A stretch of 39,260 bases of DNA from Steroidobacteraceae bacterium (GTDB lineage Bacteria > Pseudomonadota > Gammaproteobacteria > Steroidobacterales > Steroidobacteraceae). The DNA lies in the NCBI GenBank assembly GCA_029266835.1, contig JAQSWD010000022.1, positions 1-39,260 on the forward strand, given 5' to 3'. Below the pieces are notes generated by a model. The model was not told the origin of the DNA. It made no database searches and saw nothing but the letters and a program-made list of their open reading frames with translations. Positions 18,943 to 28,516 of the stretch are shown piece after piece. Numbering within the stretch: the stretch's first letter is position 1; the number at the start of each line of letters is the position of its first letter. Position numbers and translations under genes: made by a program.

Positions 18943-19653
18943 ATGATCCAATTGGAATTCGGTGGCGACCAGATAGAGATGCTGCTGCGGCTGGTGGCCG
19001 CGCTGCTGGCCGGCGCCCTCATCGGCTACGAGCGTTCCTTCCACGGCAGGCCCGCGGGCCTTCGAACCCACGTGCTGGTCTGCCTGGCCTCCAGCCTGCT
19101 GATGCTGGTCACGGTCTATGAAATGCACTGGGTGAAGACCGGCCCGGGTGAAATCCGGCTCGATCCGACGCGCATGGCCCAGGGCATCATGACGGGCATC
19201 GGCTTCCTCGGTGCCGGCGTGGTGGTGAAGGAAGGACTGACCGTGCGCGGCCTCACTACCGCCGCGTCCATCTGGATCACCGCGGCCATCGGCATTCTCG
19301 CCGGTGTCGGGTTGTACATTCCCATGGCGATCAGCGTGCTGATGACCTTGATGGTGCTCTCCGTGTTCCGGTGGATAGAGGCGAAGGTGCCCACCCAGAC
19401 GTATTTCCATTTCGACGTGAAATACGGAAAGGGCGGCGATCTGACCGACGAGGAAATGCGCGCGCTCATCGAAAGCCACAAGTTCAGCATCGCGGACTTC
19501 AGCTACCGCCTCGAGACCGAGGGCCGCGTGCTCCGCCACAGCATGACCCTGCGGACCACCGACCGCACCGCCGCGCGCAGGCTCGCCACCACGCTGCGCG
19601 ACACCGCGTCGGTGCTCGAATTCAAATTGTCCCCCACCAGTGACCGCACCTGA
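18943..19653 (+). CDS. MgtC/SapB family membrane protein
   Basis: A 236-residue inner-membrane protein. Residues 10-140 form the MgtC domain with four to five membrane segments and the family motifs LLAGALIGYERSFHGRPAGL (Gly-Tyr-Glu-Arg...Gly-Leu-Arg-Thr), RMAQGIMTGIGFLGAGVVVK and VRGLTTAASIWITAAIGILA. Residues about 150-236 form a soluble, ACT-like C-terminal domain (MRALIESHKFSIADFSYRLE). MgtC proteins are linked to magnesium homeostasis, acid survival and inhibition of ATP synthase in some pathogens; which of these applies here is open. The ATG at 18943 is chosen because upstream in-frame codons lie inside the preceding gene. Confidence 0.9.
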   Translation: MIQLEFGGDQIEMLLRLVAALLAGALIGYERSFHGRPAGLRTHVLVCLASSLLMLVTVYEMHWVKTGPGEIRLDPTRMAQGIMTGIGFLGAGVVVKEGLTVRGLTTAASIWITAAIGILAGVGLYIPMAISVLMTLMVLSVFRWIEAKVPTQTYFHFDVKYGKGGDLTDEEMRALIESHKFSIADFSYRLETEGRVLRHSMTLRTTDRTAARRLATTLRDTASVLEFKLSPTSDRT

Positions 19654-19740
19654 CGCCTAACAACGACGTCCGCCGCTTCCGACACCGCCTCGACCCTTTT
19701 TCCGGCTTTTTCGCGCACTGCCGCGCGCCAGACTGGCGCC

Positions 19741-20235
19741 ATGAAAAATACATTGTTAGCTGTGACGGCGCTGGCGGCTTCGCTGGTGCTGAGCGCCTGC
19801 TCGACGACATCGGGCGGTACCGGGTCGGGCAATGTGCGCGGGACGCGCAAGCCCGTGGCGTTCACCTGGCAGAGCACGGACAGCACTTCGGGCGACATCA
19901 CCGCGACCTATGCCAACGGCAAGGTCTTCAAAGGCGCGTACTTCCAGATCACCCGCGACACGCGCGTGGATCGGCTGGACCCGCTCTGGGCCGGATGGAG
20001 CACGCCCTACCAGCGTACGGGCTGGCGCTACTGGGATCGCGCGGAAGAGCGCGAATTCAAGAAGGCGTACAACGGCCGCGTGCTGGCGAACCTGCGGTCG
20101 GACGCTGGCGACCACATGCGTTGCCATTTCACGCTGCTCACCCCGACGAGGGGCATGGCCGGCGGCGGCAAGGGTCGCTGCCAGCTGTCGGAAACCGGCC
20201 AGGAGATCAACGCGGAATTCCCGCGCCAATCCTGA
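19741..20235 (+). CDS. lipoprotein of unknown function
   Basis: A 164-residue exported lipoprotein. The signal peptide MKNTLLAVTALAASLVLSAC ends in a clear lipobox (LSAC, lipidated Cys at residue 20). The mature part starts with a flexible Ser/Thr/Gly linker and contains a region of alternating strands (DITATYANGKVFKGAYFQIT) and RTGWRYWDRAEEREFKKAYN. It ends with a CHFTLL...GRCQLSETGQ segment, two Cys that may form a disulphide. The lack of Asp at position +2 suggests the outer membrane. I do not recognise the family. Confidence 0.8.
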   Translation: MKNTLLAVTALAASLVLSACSTTSGGTGSGNVRGTRKPVAFTWQSTDSTSGDITATYANGKVFKGAYFQITRDTRVDRLDPLWAGWSTPYQRTGWRYWDRAEEREFKKAYNGRVLANLRSDAGDHMRCHFTLLTPTRGMAGGGKGRCQLSETGQEINAEFPRQS

Positions 20236-20252
20236 CATTCAAGGCTTGAAAC

Positions 20253-20302
20253 GTCGGGTGGGCCGGCGCCGGAGCTCGGTCCGCGCTTCCCCACCCGACA
20301 CC
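20253..20302. repeat. hairpin repeat related to the lhr palindrome
   Basis: Arms GTCGGGTGGG (20253-20262) and CCCACCCGAC (20290-20299) are perfect inverted copies around a GC-rich loop. Read on the minus strand, the right side gives GGTGTCGGGTGGGGAAGCG, matching the outer part of the lhr arm (GGTGCCGGGTGGGGAA) except at one base, minus one tandem unit. It lies between the lipoprotein and the membrane-protein gene and may also help end transcription, although no T-run follows. Confidence 0.55.
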
Positions 20303-20352
20303 AATTCCGTCCGCCGGCGCTCACAGCGGCACCTATACGATAGTCTGGGCGC

Positions 20353-20823
20353 ATGGCAAACCAAGACTCGCCACTGATCCGGGTACTGGCCTGGCTCGCC
20401 GCCGCCGCCTTCCTCGCCTCATGGTTCCTGCCCGTTCTGCAGGAAGTGCCGGGATGGATGGCCTTCCGCTACGCGCTGGCTCCGCTGGTGCCGTTCAGGG
20501 ATGCGGGCAATTCTTCATGGGAAGACAACGTGCCGCACGTGCTGAGCGCGCTGACCAACGTGGTTTTCGTGATCCTGTTCGGCTTGTGGCTGGCGCGACA
20601 GATGTTCCGCCCCGGCATGTTCGTCAGGCTGACACTGGCCTGCCTGCTGTTGAACCTGTACTGGTTCGTGCTGGCGGCGCGCGACGGGCCGCGCCTCGCG
20701 GACCTGCTGTACGGCTACTACGTGTGGATGGCGGCCTTCGCGCTGTTCTTCGCCGCCGCCGTGCTCACCGCTTTCGCAAGCCGTCGAACATCGAGAACAC
20801 CCACGGACGGCACGCCATCATGA
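20353..20823 (+). CDS. four-helix membrane protein
   Basis: A 156-residue protein with four likely membrane segments: residues about 10-28 (VLAWLAAAAFLASWFLPVL), 62-82 (VLSALTNVVFVILFGLWLA), 90-106 (VRLTLACLLLNLYWFVLAA) and 120-142 (VWMAAFALFFAAAVLTAFA). No catalytic motif is visible. The last 59 nt overlap, tail to tail, the 3' end of the XRE-type regulator gene on the other strand, so the final residues are constrained by that gene. Family unknown. Confidence 0.7.
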   Translation: MANQDSPLIRVLAWLAAAAFLASWFLPVLQEVPGWMAFRYALAPLVPFRDAGNSSWEDNVPHVLSALTNVVFVILFGLWLARQMFRPGMFVRLTLACLLLNLYWFVLAARDGPRLADLLYGYYVWMAAFALFFAAAVLTAFASRRTSRTPTDGTPS

Positions 20824-21505
20824 GCGCCACGCTGCGTTTTTCGCGGCTGTCCAGGTGACGATCGAGCTCCGCCAGCTCATTGAAATCGGCGGTCAGCCGC
20901 GCAAGTTTCCGCTGCAGCACCTGGCGCGATGCTTCGGACAATTCCGCCGAGCGGAAATGCAGGGATTCATCCGCCGCCGAGAACGGTGAGCGCATGAACT
21001 CCTCGCGCACCTGGTGCTCGTAGGTGTGGCGGATGGGGCCATCCTCGCGCCAGGAGATGGGCGCACGCACGCGCAGCCGCGCATTGAGGCGAGCGCGCAG
21101 TTCCACCAGGCCCAGGTTGTCCAGTTTCACCAGCCAGCGGCGCAGCAGCTTTTCGTCGGCACCCAGCTCTTCGGCCACCTGGCGGGGCGAGCGGCCATTG
21201 GTCAGTAGATAGAAGCAGCCGAGCAGCTGCGGATCCGCCGCGAGCGCCGTCTCCTGCGCGGCGCTGAGCGTGCTCGAGGTCTCGGCCGGCGTGCCCGATA
21301 CCGGCCGCACCAGTTCTTCCATGGAGATGCCCGACGCTTCGCAGATTCGCTCGAGGCGGGGCAGGCTCAGCGAACCGCGCGACAGGATACGCTTGACCGA
21401 AGGCTCGCTCAGCGAGATGCGCCTGGCCAGCATGGCGTAGGTGATGCCGCGGGCGCGCAGCCCGCGTTTCAGGCCCTGGATGATGCGGTTGGTTTCTCCC
21501 TGCAT
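20765..21505 (-). CDS. XRE-type helix-turn-helix transcriptional regulator
   Basis: A 246-residue regulator. An N-terminal Cro/C1 helix-turn-helix spans residues about 5-65 (IIQGLKRGLRARGITYAMLA; RRISLSEPSVKRILSRG; LPRLERICEASGISMEELVR). The middle region (FYLLTNGRSPRQVAEELGAD; EKLLRRWLVKLDNLGLVEL) looks like a second winged-helix. The C-terminal helical region (SEASRQVLQRKLARLTADFN) probably serves for dimer formation. The ATG at 21505 follows GGGAG. The gene is divergent from the flavin oxidase gene, with a perfect palindrome (21547-21567) between them, its most likely binding site. Confidence 0.85.
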   Translation of the reverse strand: MQGETNRIIQGLKRGLRARGITYAMLARRISLSEPSVKRILSRGSLSLPRLERICEASGISMEELVRPVSGTPAETSSTLSAAQETALAADPQLLGCFYLLTNGRSPRQVAEELGADEKLLRRWLVKLDNLGLVELRARLNARLRVRAPISWREDGPIRHTYEHQVREEFMRSPFSAADESLHFRSAELSEASRQVLQRKLARLTADFNELAELDRHLDSREKRSVALMMACRPWVFSMFDGLRKR

Positions 21506-21546
21506 TGTTTTTTCTCCCGTTCTTTCGGCGCAAGGTATCACATCGT

Positions 21547-21567
21547 AATACCCTTCCCAAGGGTATT
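21547..21567. promoter_or_regulatory. palindromic operator between regulator and flavin oxidase
   Basis: Perfect 9-bp arms AATACCCTT (21547-21555) and AAGGGTATT (21559-21567) flank a CCC centre. The palindrome lies about midway between the divergent start codons (42 nt from the XRE gene, 37 nt from the oxidase gene). This is the position and size expected for a dimeric helix-turn-helix repressor controlling both directions. The binding protein is inferred from adjacency. Confidence 0.7.
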
Positions 21568-21603
21568 GCCCCCGCCTACCTGCCGGGGTGAGGCTGAGGT
21601 CCC

Positions 21604-23058
21604 ATGAACGCCCGATTGAAGCCGGTACGCCGGCCCGCCCCGCCCCACTGGGTCAATGACACGCACTCCGCGCTGAATCGCACGCAGGTAGCGCGCGTGC
21701 TGGAACCGCGGCGGGCAGCGGAAGTGGCGGCGGCCGTCGAACAGGCGGCACGGCAAGGCTCGTCACTGGCCATCGCCGGCGGCCGGCACGCCATGGGCGG
21801 CCAGCAATTCCTGAGCGGCGGAACACTGCTGGACATGCGGCGGATGAACGGCGTGCGCTGGTTGGACCGGTCGAAGGCACTGCTGGAAGTGGACGCCGGC
21901 ATCACGTGGCCGGATCTCATCCGCGGCTATTTTGCGCTTCAGCGGGGCGCCCTCCAACGAGACACCGCGCAACGCGGCGGGACGCAGTACGGCATCCGTC
22001 AGAAACAGACCGGCGCCGACCGCCTGACCATCGGTGGCGCGGTGGCGGCCAACATCCATGGCCGCGTGCTCACCGCCAAGCCTTTCGTCGGCGATCTGGA
22101 TTCGCTGGAGGTGGTCACTCCTTCGGGCGAAGTCGTGCGATGCAGCCGCGACGAACGGCCGGACCTGTTCCGCCACGTTGTCGGCGGCTACGGGTTGTTT
22201 GGCGTGGTGACTGCCGCGACGCTGCGGCTGGTTCCGCGCGTCAAGGTACGGCGTTGCGTGGAGCGCATGGATATCGACGGCCTCGTGCCGGCGTTCGACG
22301 CCTGCATCGCGGACGGCCATCTGTACGGCGACTTCCAGTTCGCCACTGCGCCGGACAGCCCCGAGTTCCTGCGCACGGGCGTGCTCTCCACCTACCAGCC
22401 GGTGGACCCGGAAAGGCCCATGCCCACCGATCAACGCCGGCTGTCGCAATACGATTGGAACGAATTGCTCACGCTCGCCCATTGCGACAAGCGCGCGGCC
22501 TTCCGCAAGTTCACCGAGTTCTACCTGGCCACGCACGGTCAGCTCTATTGGAGCGACACCCACCAGCTGAATCTGTACCTGGAGGACTATCACGGCGCGC
22601 TCGACCATCGGCTGGGCTCGGCGGTGCGCGGCAGCGAGATGATCACCGAGCTGTACGTGCCGCGCGCCGCGCTCACCTCGTTCATGGATGACGTGCGCCG
22701 GGACTTCCGCACGCATGACGTCGATTTCATCTACGGCACCATCCGCCTCATCGAAGCCGAACAGGACACCGCACTGCCGTGGGCTCGCGACAGCTGGGCC
22801 TGCGTGATCTTCAACCTGCACATCGACCATCGGCCCGGCGACGTGACGCGCGCCGCCGGGCATTTCCGCCGGCTCATCGATCATGCATTGCGTTACGGCG
22901 GCAGCTATTTCCTGACCTACCACCGCTTCGCCACTGCCGTGCAGCTGGAAGCGGCGCACCCGGGAATGCGCGGTTTCCTCGCCGCCAAGAAACTCCACGA
23001 TCCGGCCGGCGTGTTCCAGAGCGACTGGTACCGGCACCTGAGCGACATGTTTTCATGA
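21604..23058 (+). CDS. FAD-binding oxidoreductase (VAO/PCMH family)
   Basis: A 484-residue flavoenzyme of the vanillyl-alcohol-oxidase type. The FAD domain is visible at residues about 30-215: RVLEPRRAAEVAAAVEQA, LAIAGGRHAMGGQQF (the phosphate-binding loop), LLDMRRMNGVRWLD, LLEVDAGITWPDLIR, ADRLTIGGAVAANIHGRVL and VGGYGLFGVVTAATLRLVPR. The C-terminal part carries a substrate domain and ends HPGMRGFLAAKKLHDPAGVF, typical of FAD-linked oxidases (lactone, aldonate or sterol-related). The substrate is unknown. The stop overlaps the ATG of the next membrane gene (ATGA), so the two are translationally coupled. A shared palindromic operator suggests control by the XRE-type regulator. Confidence 0.88.
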   Translation: MNARLKPVRRPAPPHWVNDTHSALNRTQVARVLEPRRAAEVAAAVEQAARQGSSLAIAGGRHAMGGQQFLSGGTLLDMRRMNGVRWLDRSKALLEVDAGITWPDLIRGYFALQRGALQRDTAQRGGTQYGIRQKQTGADRLTIGGAVAANIHGRVLTAKPFVGDLDSLEVVTPSGEVVRCSRDERPDLFRHVVGGYGLFGVVTAATLRLVPRVKVRRCVERMDIDGLVPAFDACIADGHLYGDFQFATAPDSPEFLRTGVLSTYQPVDPERPMPTDQRRLSQYDWNELLTLAHCDKRAAFRKFTEFYLATHGQLYWSDTHQLNLYLEDYHGALDHRLGSAVRGSEMITELYVPRAALTSFMDDVRRDFRTHDVDFIYGTIRLIEAEQDTALPWARDSWACVIFNLHIDHRPGDVTRAAGHFRRLIDHALRYGGSYFLTYHRFATAVQLEAAHPGMRGFLAAKKLHDPAGVFQSDWYRHLSDMFS

Positions 23059-23618
23059 ATGCCCTGTCACTGAAGGCCGTGTCCCTGCGGGCAGTATCGA
23101 ATAGACAGGCGGCGGCGCTGCTCTGGGGCTGCGTGATCCTGTTCGCGGCGCGCGTGATCGGGCAGCTCGAAACGGTGCTGCTGGAACCGCGCTGGCTGCC
23201 GACGATGGACGCCTGGTTCTCAGGTTTGTTGCCCTATCCACTGCTGCTGCCCATCCAGATCGGCATCCTCATGCTCATGGCCGTGGTGGCCGGGAATCCG
23301 CGCGTGCGTGGCGGGCAGTTCGCGCAGGCCCATCCGCGTGCCGCGGCCACGCTGCGCACCTTCGCCGTCGTCTATTTCGTGGTGATGGCCGTGCGCCTGG
23401 CGGTGAACATCAGCATGAACGGCGCGGATTTCTGGAGTGAAGGCGCGATCCCGGTGGCATTCCACTGGGTGCTGGCGCTGTTCATTCTAGTGAGCGGGCG
23501 TGGGATGCCACCCGAGCGCCAGCAGGAGCACGAGGAAGCCAACGACATACCCTACGGCGACGTGCCAGCAATGGCGCAGCCACTGGCCCACCGACCGGGC
23601 CTCGGGCAGCAGGTTTGA
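23055..23618 (+). CDS. membrane protein coupled to the flavin oxidase
   Basis: A 187-residue membrane protein whose ATG overlaps the oxidase stop codon by 4 nt (ATGA). Membrane segments are likely at residues about 19-36 (AALLWGCVILFAARVIGQ), 56-76 (LLPYPLLLPIQIGILMLMAV), 95-115 (TFAVVYFVVMAVRLAVNIS) and 130-148 ([17 protein letters not shown]). The last ~44 residues (after SGRG) are hydrophilic. They are read antisense to the end of the NhaD-like gene, a 132-nt tail-to-tail overlap, and do not look like native protein, so the original stop may have been lost. It may be an electron-transfer or anchoring partner of the oxidase; no heme or quinone motif is seen. Confidence 0.7.
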   Translation: MNALSLKAVSLRAVSNRQAAALLWGCVILFAARVIGQLETVLLEPRWLPTMDAWFSGLLPYPLLLPIQIGILMLMAVVAGNPRVRGGQFAQAHPRAAATLRTFAVVYFVVMAVRLAVNISMNGADFWSEGAIPVAFHWVLALFILVSGRGMPPERQQEHEEANDIPYGDVPAMAQPLAHRPGLGQQV

Positions 23619-24689
23619 GACGGCGACACCCGCGGAGGATCCGAACCACATCATCGATCCGCCGAAGCCCACCGCATACGCCAGCGCGCCCCAATCGTAG
23701 TCGCCCTGTTCCAGCGCCAGCTTCGTGAGCGGTATGTTGTCGAACACCGCCGACACGAAGCCCAGGCCGAAGGTAGTTTGAACGGAGGCCGCGGGCAGTC
23801 CGTCCACCGGCATCATCGAAGCGGCCAGCACCAGCGACAGCAGGAAAACGCTCCTCTTGACTGCGCCGGGAATCACGGCCCAGTCAGGCCGCCGCCAGGG
23901 CGTGAGGAACAGGATCACACCGATCATCGTGGCGCCGATGTAGGGGAAGGCGTTGGCGCTTTCTTCAGGCAGGGTGTTCGCGTAGACATTCGCGCTGGTC
24001 GCGCAGGTCAGGATGGTGAGCACGATGACCAGCCGCGGCCAGTCGATGTGCACTCCCGGCTCCCGACCCTTCTCGATCGGCATCAGCGCATGCTGCTGGC
24101 GCGCGGCCGGGATGGCGAACACGGCGAACGCCGCGAGCGCGGGGATGTAGGCATGCAGCAAATCGAGTGGCGAGACGCCGTGCAGCCACATCATCGCGGT
24201 GGTGGTGTCCCCCACCACGCTGCCTGCGCCGCCGGCGTTTGCGGCCGCGACAATGGCCGCGAGGAACCCGAGGTGCACGCGCCGGCGATAGACCGCGGAC
24301 GCAAGGGTGGCGCCGATCATCGCCGCGGCGATGTTGTCGAGAAAGCTCGACAGCACGAACACCATCGCCAGCAGCGCCAGCCCGGCTTTCCAGTCATCCG
24401 GCAAAATCCTCGGCAGCAGGTTCGGGAGTTGGCTTTCCTCGAAATGCCGCGAGAGCACCGTGAAACCCACGAGCAGGGCCAGCAGGTTGGTGAGGAGCAC
24501 CCACTCTTCTTCGAGGTGCCAGCTCAGGCCATACCAGCCCGGCATGCCGTGGAAATCGGTGAACACCAGTTTGTACAGCGTGATCGCGGCCAGCCCCGCG
24601 AGCGCCACCGCGAGCGCATGACGGTGGAACAGCGCCACGCACAATAGCGTGAGCCCGAACAGCACGAACTCGAACGGGAAACTGCTCAC
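23487..24689 (-). CDS. NhaD-like / ion-transporter superfamily membrane transporter
   Basis: A 400-residue polytopic membrane protein with about eleven hydrophobic segments and the inverted-repeat signature of the IT superfamily: [20 protein letters not shown] in the first half and [20 protein letters not shown] in the second. The segment [20 protein letters not shown] matches the NhaD sodium/proton antiporter hallmark (ANAGGAWSPIGDVTTTM-like). Related proteins are also annotated as citrate transporters, so the substrate is uncertain. Its ATG overlaps the hutH stop by 4 nt, so it is translated from the hutH message. That opens the possibility that it moves a product or counter-ion of histidine breakdown. 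Confidence 0.85.
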   Translation of the reverse strand: MSSFPFEFVLFGLTLLCVALFHRHALAVALAGLAAITLYKLVFTDFHGMPGWYGLSWHLEEEWVLLTNLLALLVGFTVLSRHFEESQLPNLLPRILPDDWKAGLALLAMVFVLSSFLDNIAAAMIGATLASAVYRRRVHLGFLAAIVAAANAGGAGSVVGDTTTAMMWLHGVSPLDLLHAYIPALAAFAVFAIPAARQQHALMPIEKGREPGVHIDWPRLVIVLTILTCATSANVYANTLPEESANAFPYIGATMIGVILFLTPWRRPDWAVIPGAVKRSVFLLSLVLAASMMPVDGLPAASVQTTFGLGFVSAVFDNIPLTKLALEQGDYDWGALAYAVGFGGSMMWFGSSAGVAVSNLLPEARSVGQWLRHCWHVAVGYVVGFLVLLLALGWHPTPAH

Positions 24690-26206
24690 ACCGCCGCGTA
24701 CTTCGTCGCGTGCGCGGCAATGACTCCGCCCTTCACCGCATCGGTCATCGCGGCGATGTCGGGCGCCAGATAGTGATCGATATCGTAATGCTTCACCCGG
24801 GCACGGATTTCACGCATCACCACCCGCAGCTTTTCCGAGGTGAGATGCGGCGCACGCAGATCCACGCCCTGCGCGGCGGCCAGTAGTTCGATGGCAAGGA
24901 TAATGGCGGTGTTGTCGCACAGGTCGCCGAGCTTGCGCGCGGCGAACGTCGCCATGGACACGTGGTCTTCCTGGTTTGCCGACGTCGGCAGCGAGTCGAC
25001 GCTGGCCGGATGCGCCATCAGTTTGTTCTCGGAGGCCAGCGCGGCCGCCGTCACGTGCGCGATCATGAAACCGGAATTCACCCCGCCATCCCGGACGAGG
25101 AACGGCGGCAGGCCCGACAACGTGGCATCGATGAGCAAGGCGATGCGCCGTTCGGACAACGCGCCGATCTCGGCAACTGCCAGCGCGAGATTGTCGGCGG
25201 CAAAGGCCACGGGCTCGGCGTGGAAGTTGCCGCCCGAGAGTACATCGGCGCCGTCTTCGGTGATGAACACCAGCGGGTTGTCAGAGACGCCATTGGCCTC
25301 GCGCAGCAGCACCGCGCGCGCGGCTTCGATCTGGTCGCTGCAGGCGCCCATCACCTGCGGCTGACAACGCAGCGAGTAGGGGTCCTGCACTTTGCCGCAG
25401 TCGCGGTGACTGCTGTTGATCGGGCTGCCCGCCAGCAACTCGCGATACGCGGCGGCCGCGGCGATCTGCCCCGGATGCCCGCGCAGCTCGTGGATGCGCG
25501 CGTCGAAGGGGCTGGCCGAACCTTCGGCCGCATCCACCGACAGCGCGCCGGAGACCAGCGCCGTGGCGTACAGGTTGTCGATGGCGAAGAGATTCCACAA
25601 TGCCAGCGCGGTGGAGGTCTGCGTGCCGTTGAGCAGCGCGAGGCCTTCCTTGGCGGCGAGTTTGAGGCGCGCGAGGCCGGCGATCTTCAGGCCTTCGTCG
25701 GCGCTCATCACCTTGCCGCCACATTCCACTTCACCCACGCCTAACAACACGGCCGACATGTGTGCCAACGGCGCGAGATCGCCGCTGGCGCCGACCGAGC
25801 CCTTCGAGGGCACGCGTGGCAGCACGTCGGCGTTGTACAGCGCGAGCAACGCGTCCACGAGTTCGCGACGCACGCCCGAGAAGCCCTGCGACAGCGACTG
25901 GATCTTGAGCGCCAGCATCAGTCGCACCACCGGCGCAGGCAGCGGGTCGCCCACGCCCACGGCATGCGACAGCACGAGATTGCTTTGCAACAGCTCGAGT
26001 TGTTCGTTGGGTATGTGCGTCTGCGCCAACCGGCCGAAACCGGTGTTGATGCCGTAGGCGGGAGCGCCGCGCTTGACGATGGCGGCGACGGCCTGGGCGC
26101 CGCGGTCGATGGCCGCGTAGGCGGCATCCGAAACCGACAGGGCGACGCCGCCGCGCGCTAAATCGCGCAAGGTGGGGAAATTCAGAGGATTGCCGAGTTG
26201 CAGCAT
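24686..26206 (-). CDS. hutH: histidine ammonia-lyase
   Basis: A 506-residue aromatic amino-acid lyase (family length ~510). It deaminates L-histidine to urocanate with the MIO cofactor, formed autocatalytically from Ala140-Ser141-Gly142 in [20 protein letters not shown]. The [10 protein letters not shown] loop (catalytic Tyr), [11 protein letters not shown] with the His81 that favours histidine over tyrosine or phenylalanine, and QDPYSLRC (written [19 protein letters not shown]) are all present. No hutU, hutI or hutG gene is in the window; the only partner is the NhaD-like transporter overlapping its stop codon. The ATG at 26206 is chosen over upstream GTG codons because the protein then begins at the conserved N-terminus. 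It is divergent from oligopeptidase B. Confidence 0.95.
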   Translation of the reverse strand: MLQLGNPLNFPTLRDLARGGVALSVSDAAYAAIDRGAQAVAAIVKRGAPAYGINTGFGRLAQTHIPNEQLELLQSNLVLSHAVGVGDPLPAPVVRLMLALKIQSLSQGFSGVRRELVDALLALYNADVLPRVPSKGSVGASGDLAPLAHMSAVLLGVGEVECGGKVMSADEGLKIAGLARLKLAAKEGLALLNGTQTSTALALWNLFAIDNLYATALVSGALSVDAAEGSASPFDARIHELRGHPGQIAAAAAYRELLAGSPINSSHRDCGKVQDPYSLRCQPQVMGACSDQIEAARAVLLREANGVSDNPLVFITEDGADVLSGGNFHAEPVAFAADNLALAVAEIGALSERRIALLIDATLSGLPPFLVRDGGVNSGFMIAHVTAAALASENKLMAHPASVDSLPTSANQEDHVSMATFAARKLGDLCDNTAIILAIELLAAAQGVDLRAPHLTSEKLRVVMREIRARVKHYDIDHYLAPDIAAMTDAVKGGVIAAHATKYAAV

Positions 26207-26275
26207 CGCGCGATGATGCCGCACAGGATGGAGTTTCACTAGAATGCACCCAACATCAGAACAAGGTTTTCCCCC

Positions 26276-28516
26276 ATGGCCTTCGCCTACGCATTCACGA
26301 CGCGCGCCGCCGCGCGGTCTGTCATGGTCTTTTTCGCCCTCTTCTGCCTGTCCGCCTGCCACACACCCATGAAGCAAACACCGCCCGCCGTCGCCGATGC
26401 CGCCCCCGCCTACCAGCAGGAGAAGGTGCCCCAACCGCCGGTGGCCGCGAAAAAGCCGCATCAGGTGCCCTCACCCAACGGCTCGCGAATCGACGAGTAC
26501 TACTGGCTGCGCGATGACAAGCGACAGGACTCGGAGATGCTGGCGTACGTCAAGGCTGAGAACGCCTACGCGGACGCCATGCTGGCGCACATCAAGCCGC
26601 TGCAGGAAAAGGTGTACCAGGAAATCGTCGGCCGACTGCAGCAGGACGATTCCTCGGTGCCCTATCTGATGAATGGCTACTGGTACTACAAGCGCTTCGA
26701 AACAGGCAAGGAATACCCCATCTTCGCGCGCCGCAAGCAGACAGCTGATCCGGCGAACACGGCGCCCGAGGAGATCCTGCTCAACGTCAACGAGATGGCG
26801 CGCAACCACGATTTCTTCGACGTGGGCGAAATCGCCATCAGCCCCGACAGCATGCTCATGGCCTGGGCCGAAGACACGGTGGGCCGGCGGCAGTACGTGG
26901 TGAAGGTCATGGATCTCGCCAGGCACGCCATCCATCCCATCGAGATTTCGAATGTCGAGAACAACATCGTCTGGGCCGGTGACAACAAGACTTTTTTCTA
27001 CATCGAGAAAGATCCCGAGACCTTGCTGGGCTTTCGCGTGCGCAGCCACCACATCGACAGCCCCAACCACAAGGACCTGAGCAAGGACCCCGTGGTCTGG
27101 ACTCAGGAAGACGAGAGTTTCTACTCGCAGCTCTACCGCACCAAGGACGAGAACTACATCGTCATCCACACGCAGAGCACGGTGTCCACCGAAGTGTGGT
27201 ACGCCGACGCACATGCGAAGAAGCTGGAGTTCAAGCTGTTCCTCGCGCGCGAGCGCGATCACGAGTACCAGGTGGAGCATGCCAACGGGCAGTGGATCGT
27301 GCGCACCAACTGGCAGGCGAAGAATTTCCGCATCGTCGGCGTGCCCAAGGGCGCCGAGGGCGACCGCACGAAGTGGCAGGACATCGTCGCGCACCGCGAA
27401 GACGCTTTCGTCGATGCCTATGACGTGTCCAGGCGCTTCCTGACCCTCGAGGAGCATTCCGGCGGCCTGCGCAAATTGCGCCTGCGCCCGTGGACGGCGG
27501 GCGCCGCGGCCGACAAGGACATCTTCGTCACCGCCGACGAACCCAGCTACACCATGGCCCTCGATGTGAACCGCGAGTTCGACAGCGAGAAGCTGCGCTA
27601 TACGTACACCTCGCTGGTGACGCCGCGCACCACCTACGACTATGAGTTCAGCACCGGCAAGCGCGAGTTGCTCAAGCGCGAACCCGTGCTCGGCGGCTAC
27701 GACCCGTCAAACTACCGGACCGAGTTCGGCTGGGCCACGGCGCGGGATGGCGTCAAGGTGCCGGTGAGCATCGTGTACCACAAGGACACGCCACGTAATG
27801 GCACGGCGCCGCTGCTGCAGATCGGATACGGGTCCTACGGCAGCACTTACGACCCCGAGTTCTCCTATCTGAATCCCTCGCTGCTGGACCGCGGATTCGT
27901 GGTCGCCATTGCGCATATCCGTGGCGGACAGGAGATGGGCCGCGCCTGGTACGAGAACGGCAAGCTGCTCAACAAGAAGAATTCGTTCACGGATTTCATC
28001 GACGTGACGCGCTGGCTGGCCGCGAACAAATACTCCGACCCGAAACGCGCCTTCGCGCTCGGGCGCTCGGCGGGCGGATTGCTCATGGGCGCCATTGCCA
28101 ATCTCGCGCCGCAGGACTATCGCGGCATCGTCGCCGGCGTGCCCTTCGTCGACGTGGTCACCACCATGCTCGATGAAAGCATTCCGCTCACCACCAACGA
28201 GTTCGACGAGTGGGGCAATCCGAAGCAGAAACTCTTCTACGACTACATGCTGTCGTATTCGCCGTACGACAACCTCGGCGCGCACGATTACCCCGCCATG
28301 TTCGTGCACTCCGGCCTCTGGGACAGCCAGGTGCAGTACTTCGAGCCCACCAAGTACGTCGCGCGGCTGCGCGCGCGCCGCACGGGCGACAGCCTGATCG
28401 TGCTCCGGACCAACATGGAAGCCGGGCATGGCGGCAAGTCGGGGCGCTATGAGCGCTACCGCGAATATGCCGAGCAGTACGCGTTCATCATCGACCAGGC
28501 CGGCGCGACGCCATGA
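26276..28516 (+). CDS. S9A oligopeptidase B-like protease, lipoprotein form
   Basis: A 746-residue prolyl-oligopeptidase-family serine peptidase. The N-terminal seven-bladed beta-propeller spans residues about 55-470 ([60 protein letters not shown]). The C-terminal alpha/beta hydrolase carries Ser in [15 protein letters not shown] (~residue 600), Asp in [14 protein letters not shown] and His in [14 protein letters not shown]. It resembles PtrB (cleaves after Arg/Lys in short peptides). It differs from the cytosolic E. coli enzyme by an N-terminal signal with a lipobox (FCLSAC, Cys28), so it should be anchored on the periplasmic side of a membrane. TAGAAT at 26240-26245 may be its -10 element. 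The following small gene overlaps its stop by 4 nt. Confidence 0.92.
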   Translation: MAFAYAFTTRAAARSVMVFFALFCLSACHTPMKQTPPAVADAAPAYQQEKVPQPPVAAKKPHQVPSPNGSRIDEYYWLRDDKRQDSEMLAYVKAENAYADAMLAHIKPLQEKVYQEIVGRLQQDDSSVPYLMNGYWYYKRFETGKEYPIFARRKQTADPANTAPEEILLNVNEMARNHDFFDVGEIAISPDSMLMAWAEDTVGRRQYVVKVMDLARHAIHPIEISNVENNIVWAGDNKTFFYIEKDPETLLGFRVRSHHIDSPNHKDLSKDPVVWTQEDESFYSQLYRTKDENYIVIHTQSTVSTEVWYADAHAKKLEFKLFLARERDHEYQVEHANGQWIVRTNWQAKNFRIVGVPKGAEGDRTKWQDIVAHREDAFVDAYDVSRRFLTLEEHSGGLRKLRLRPWTAGAAADKDIFVTADEPSYTMALDVNREFDSEKLRYTYTSLVTPRTTYDYEFSTGKRELLKREPVLGGYDPSNYRTEFGWATARDGVKVPVSIVYHKDTPRNGTAPLLQIGYGSYGSTYDPEFSYLNPSLLDRGFVVAIAHIRGGQEMGRAWYENGKLLNKKNSFTDFIDVTRWLAANKYSDPKRAFALGRSAGGLLMGAIANLAPQDYRGIVAGVPFVDVVTTMLDESIPLTTNEFDEWGNPKQKLFYDYMLSYSPYDNLGAHDYPAMFVHSGLWDSQVQYFEPTKYVARLRARRTGDSLIVLRTNMEAGHGGKSGRYERYREYAEQYAFIIDQAGATP

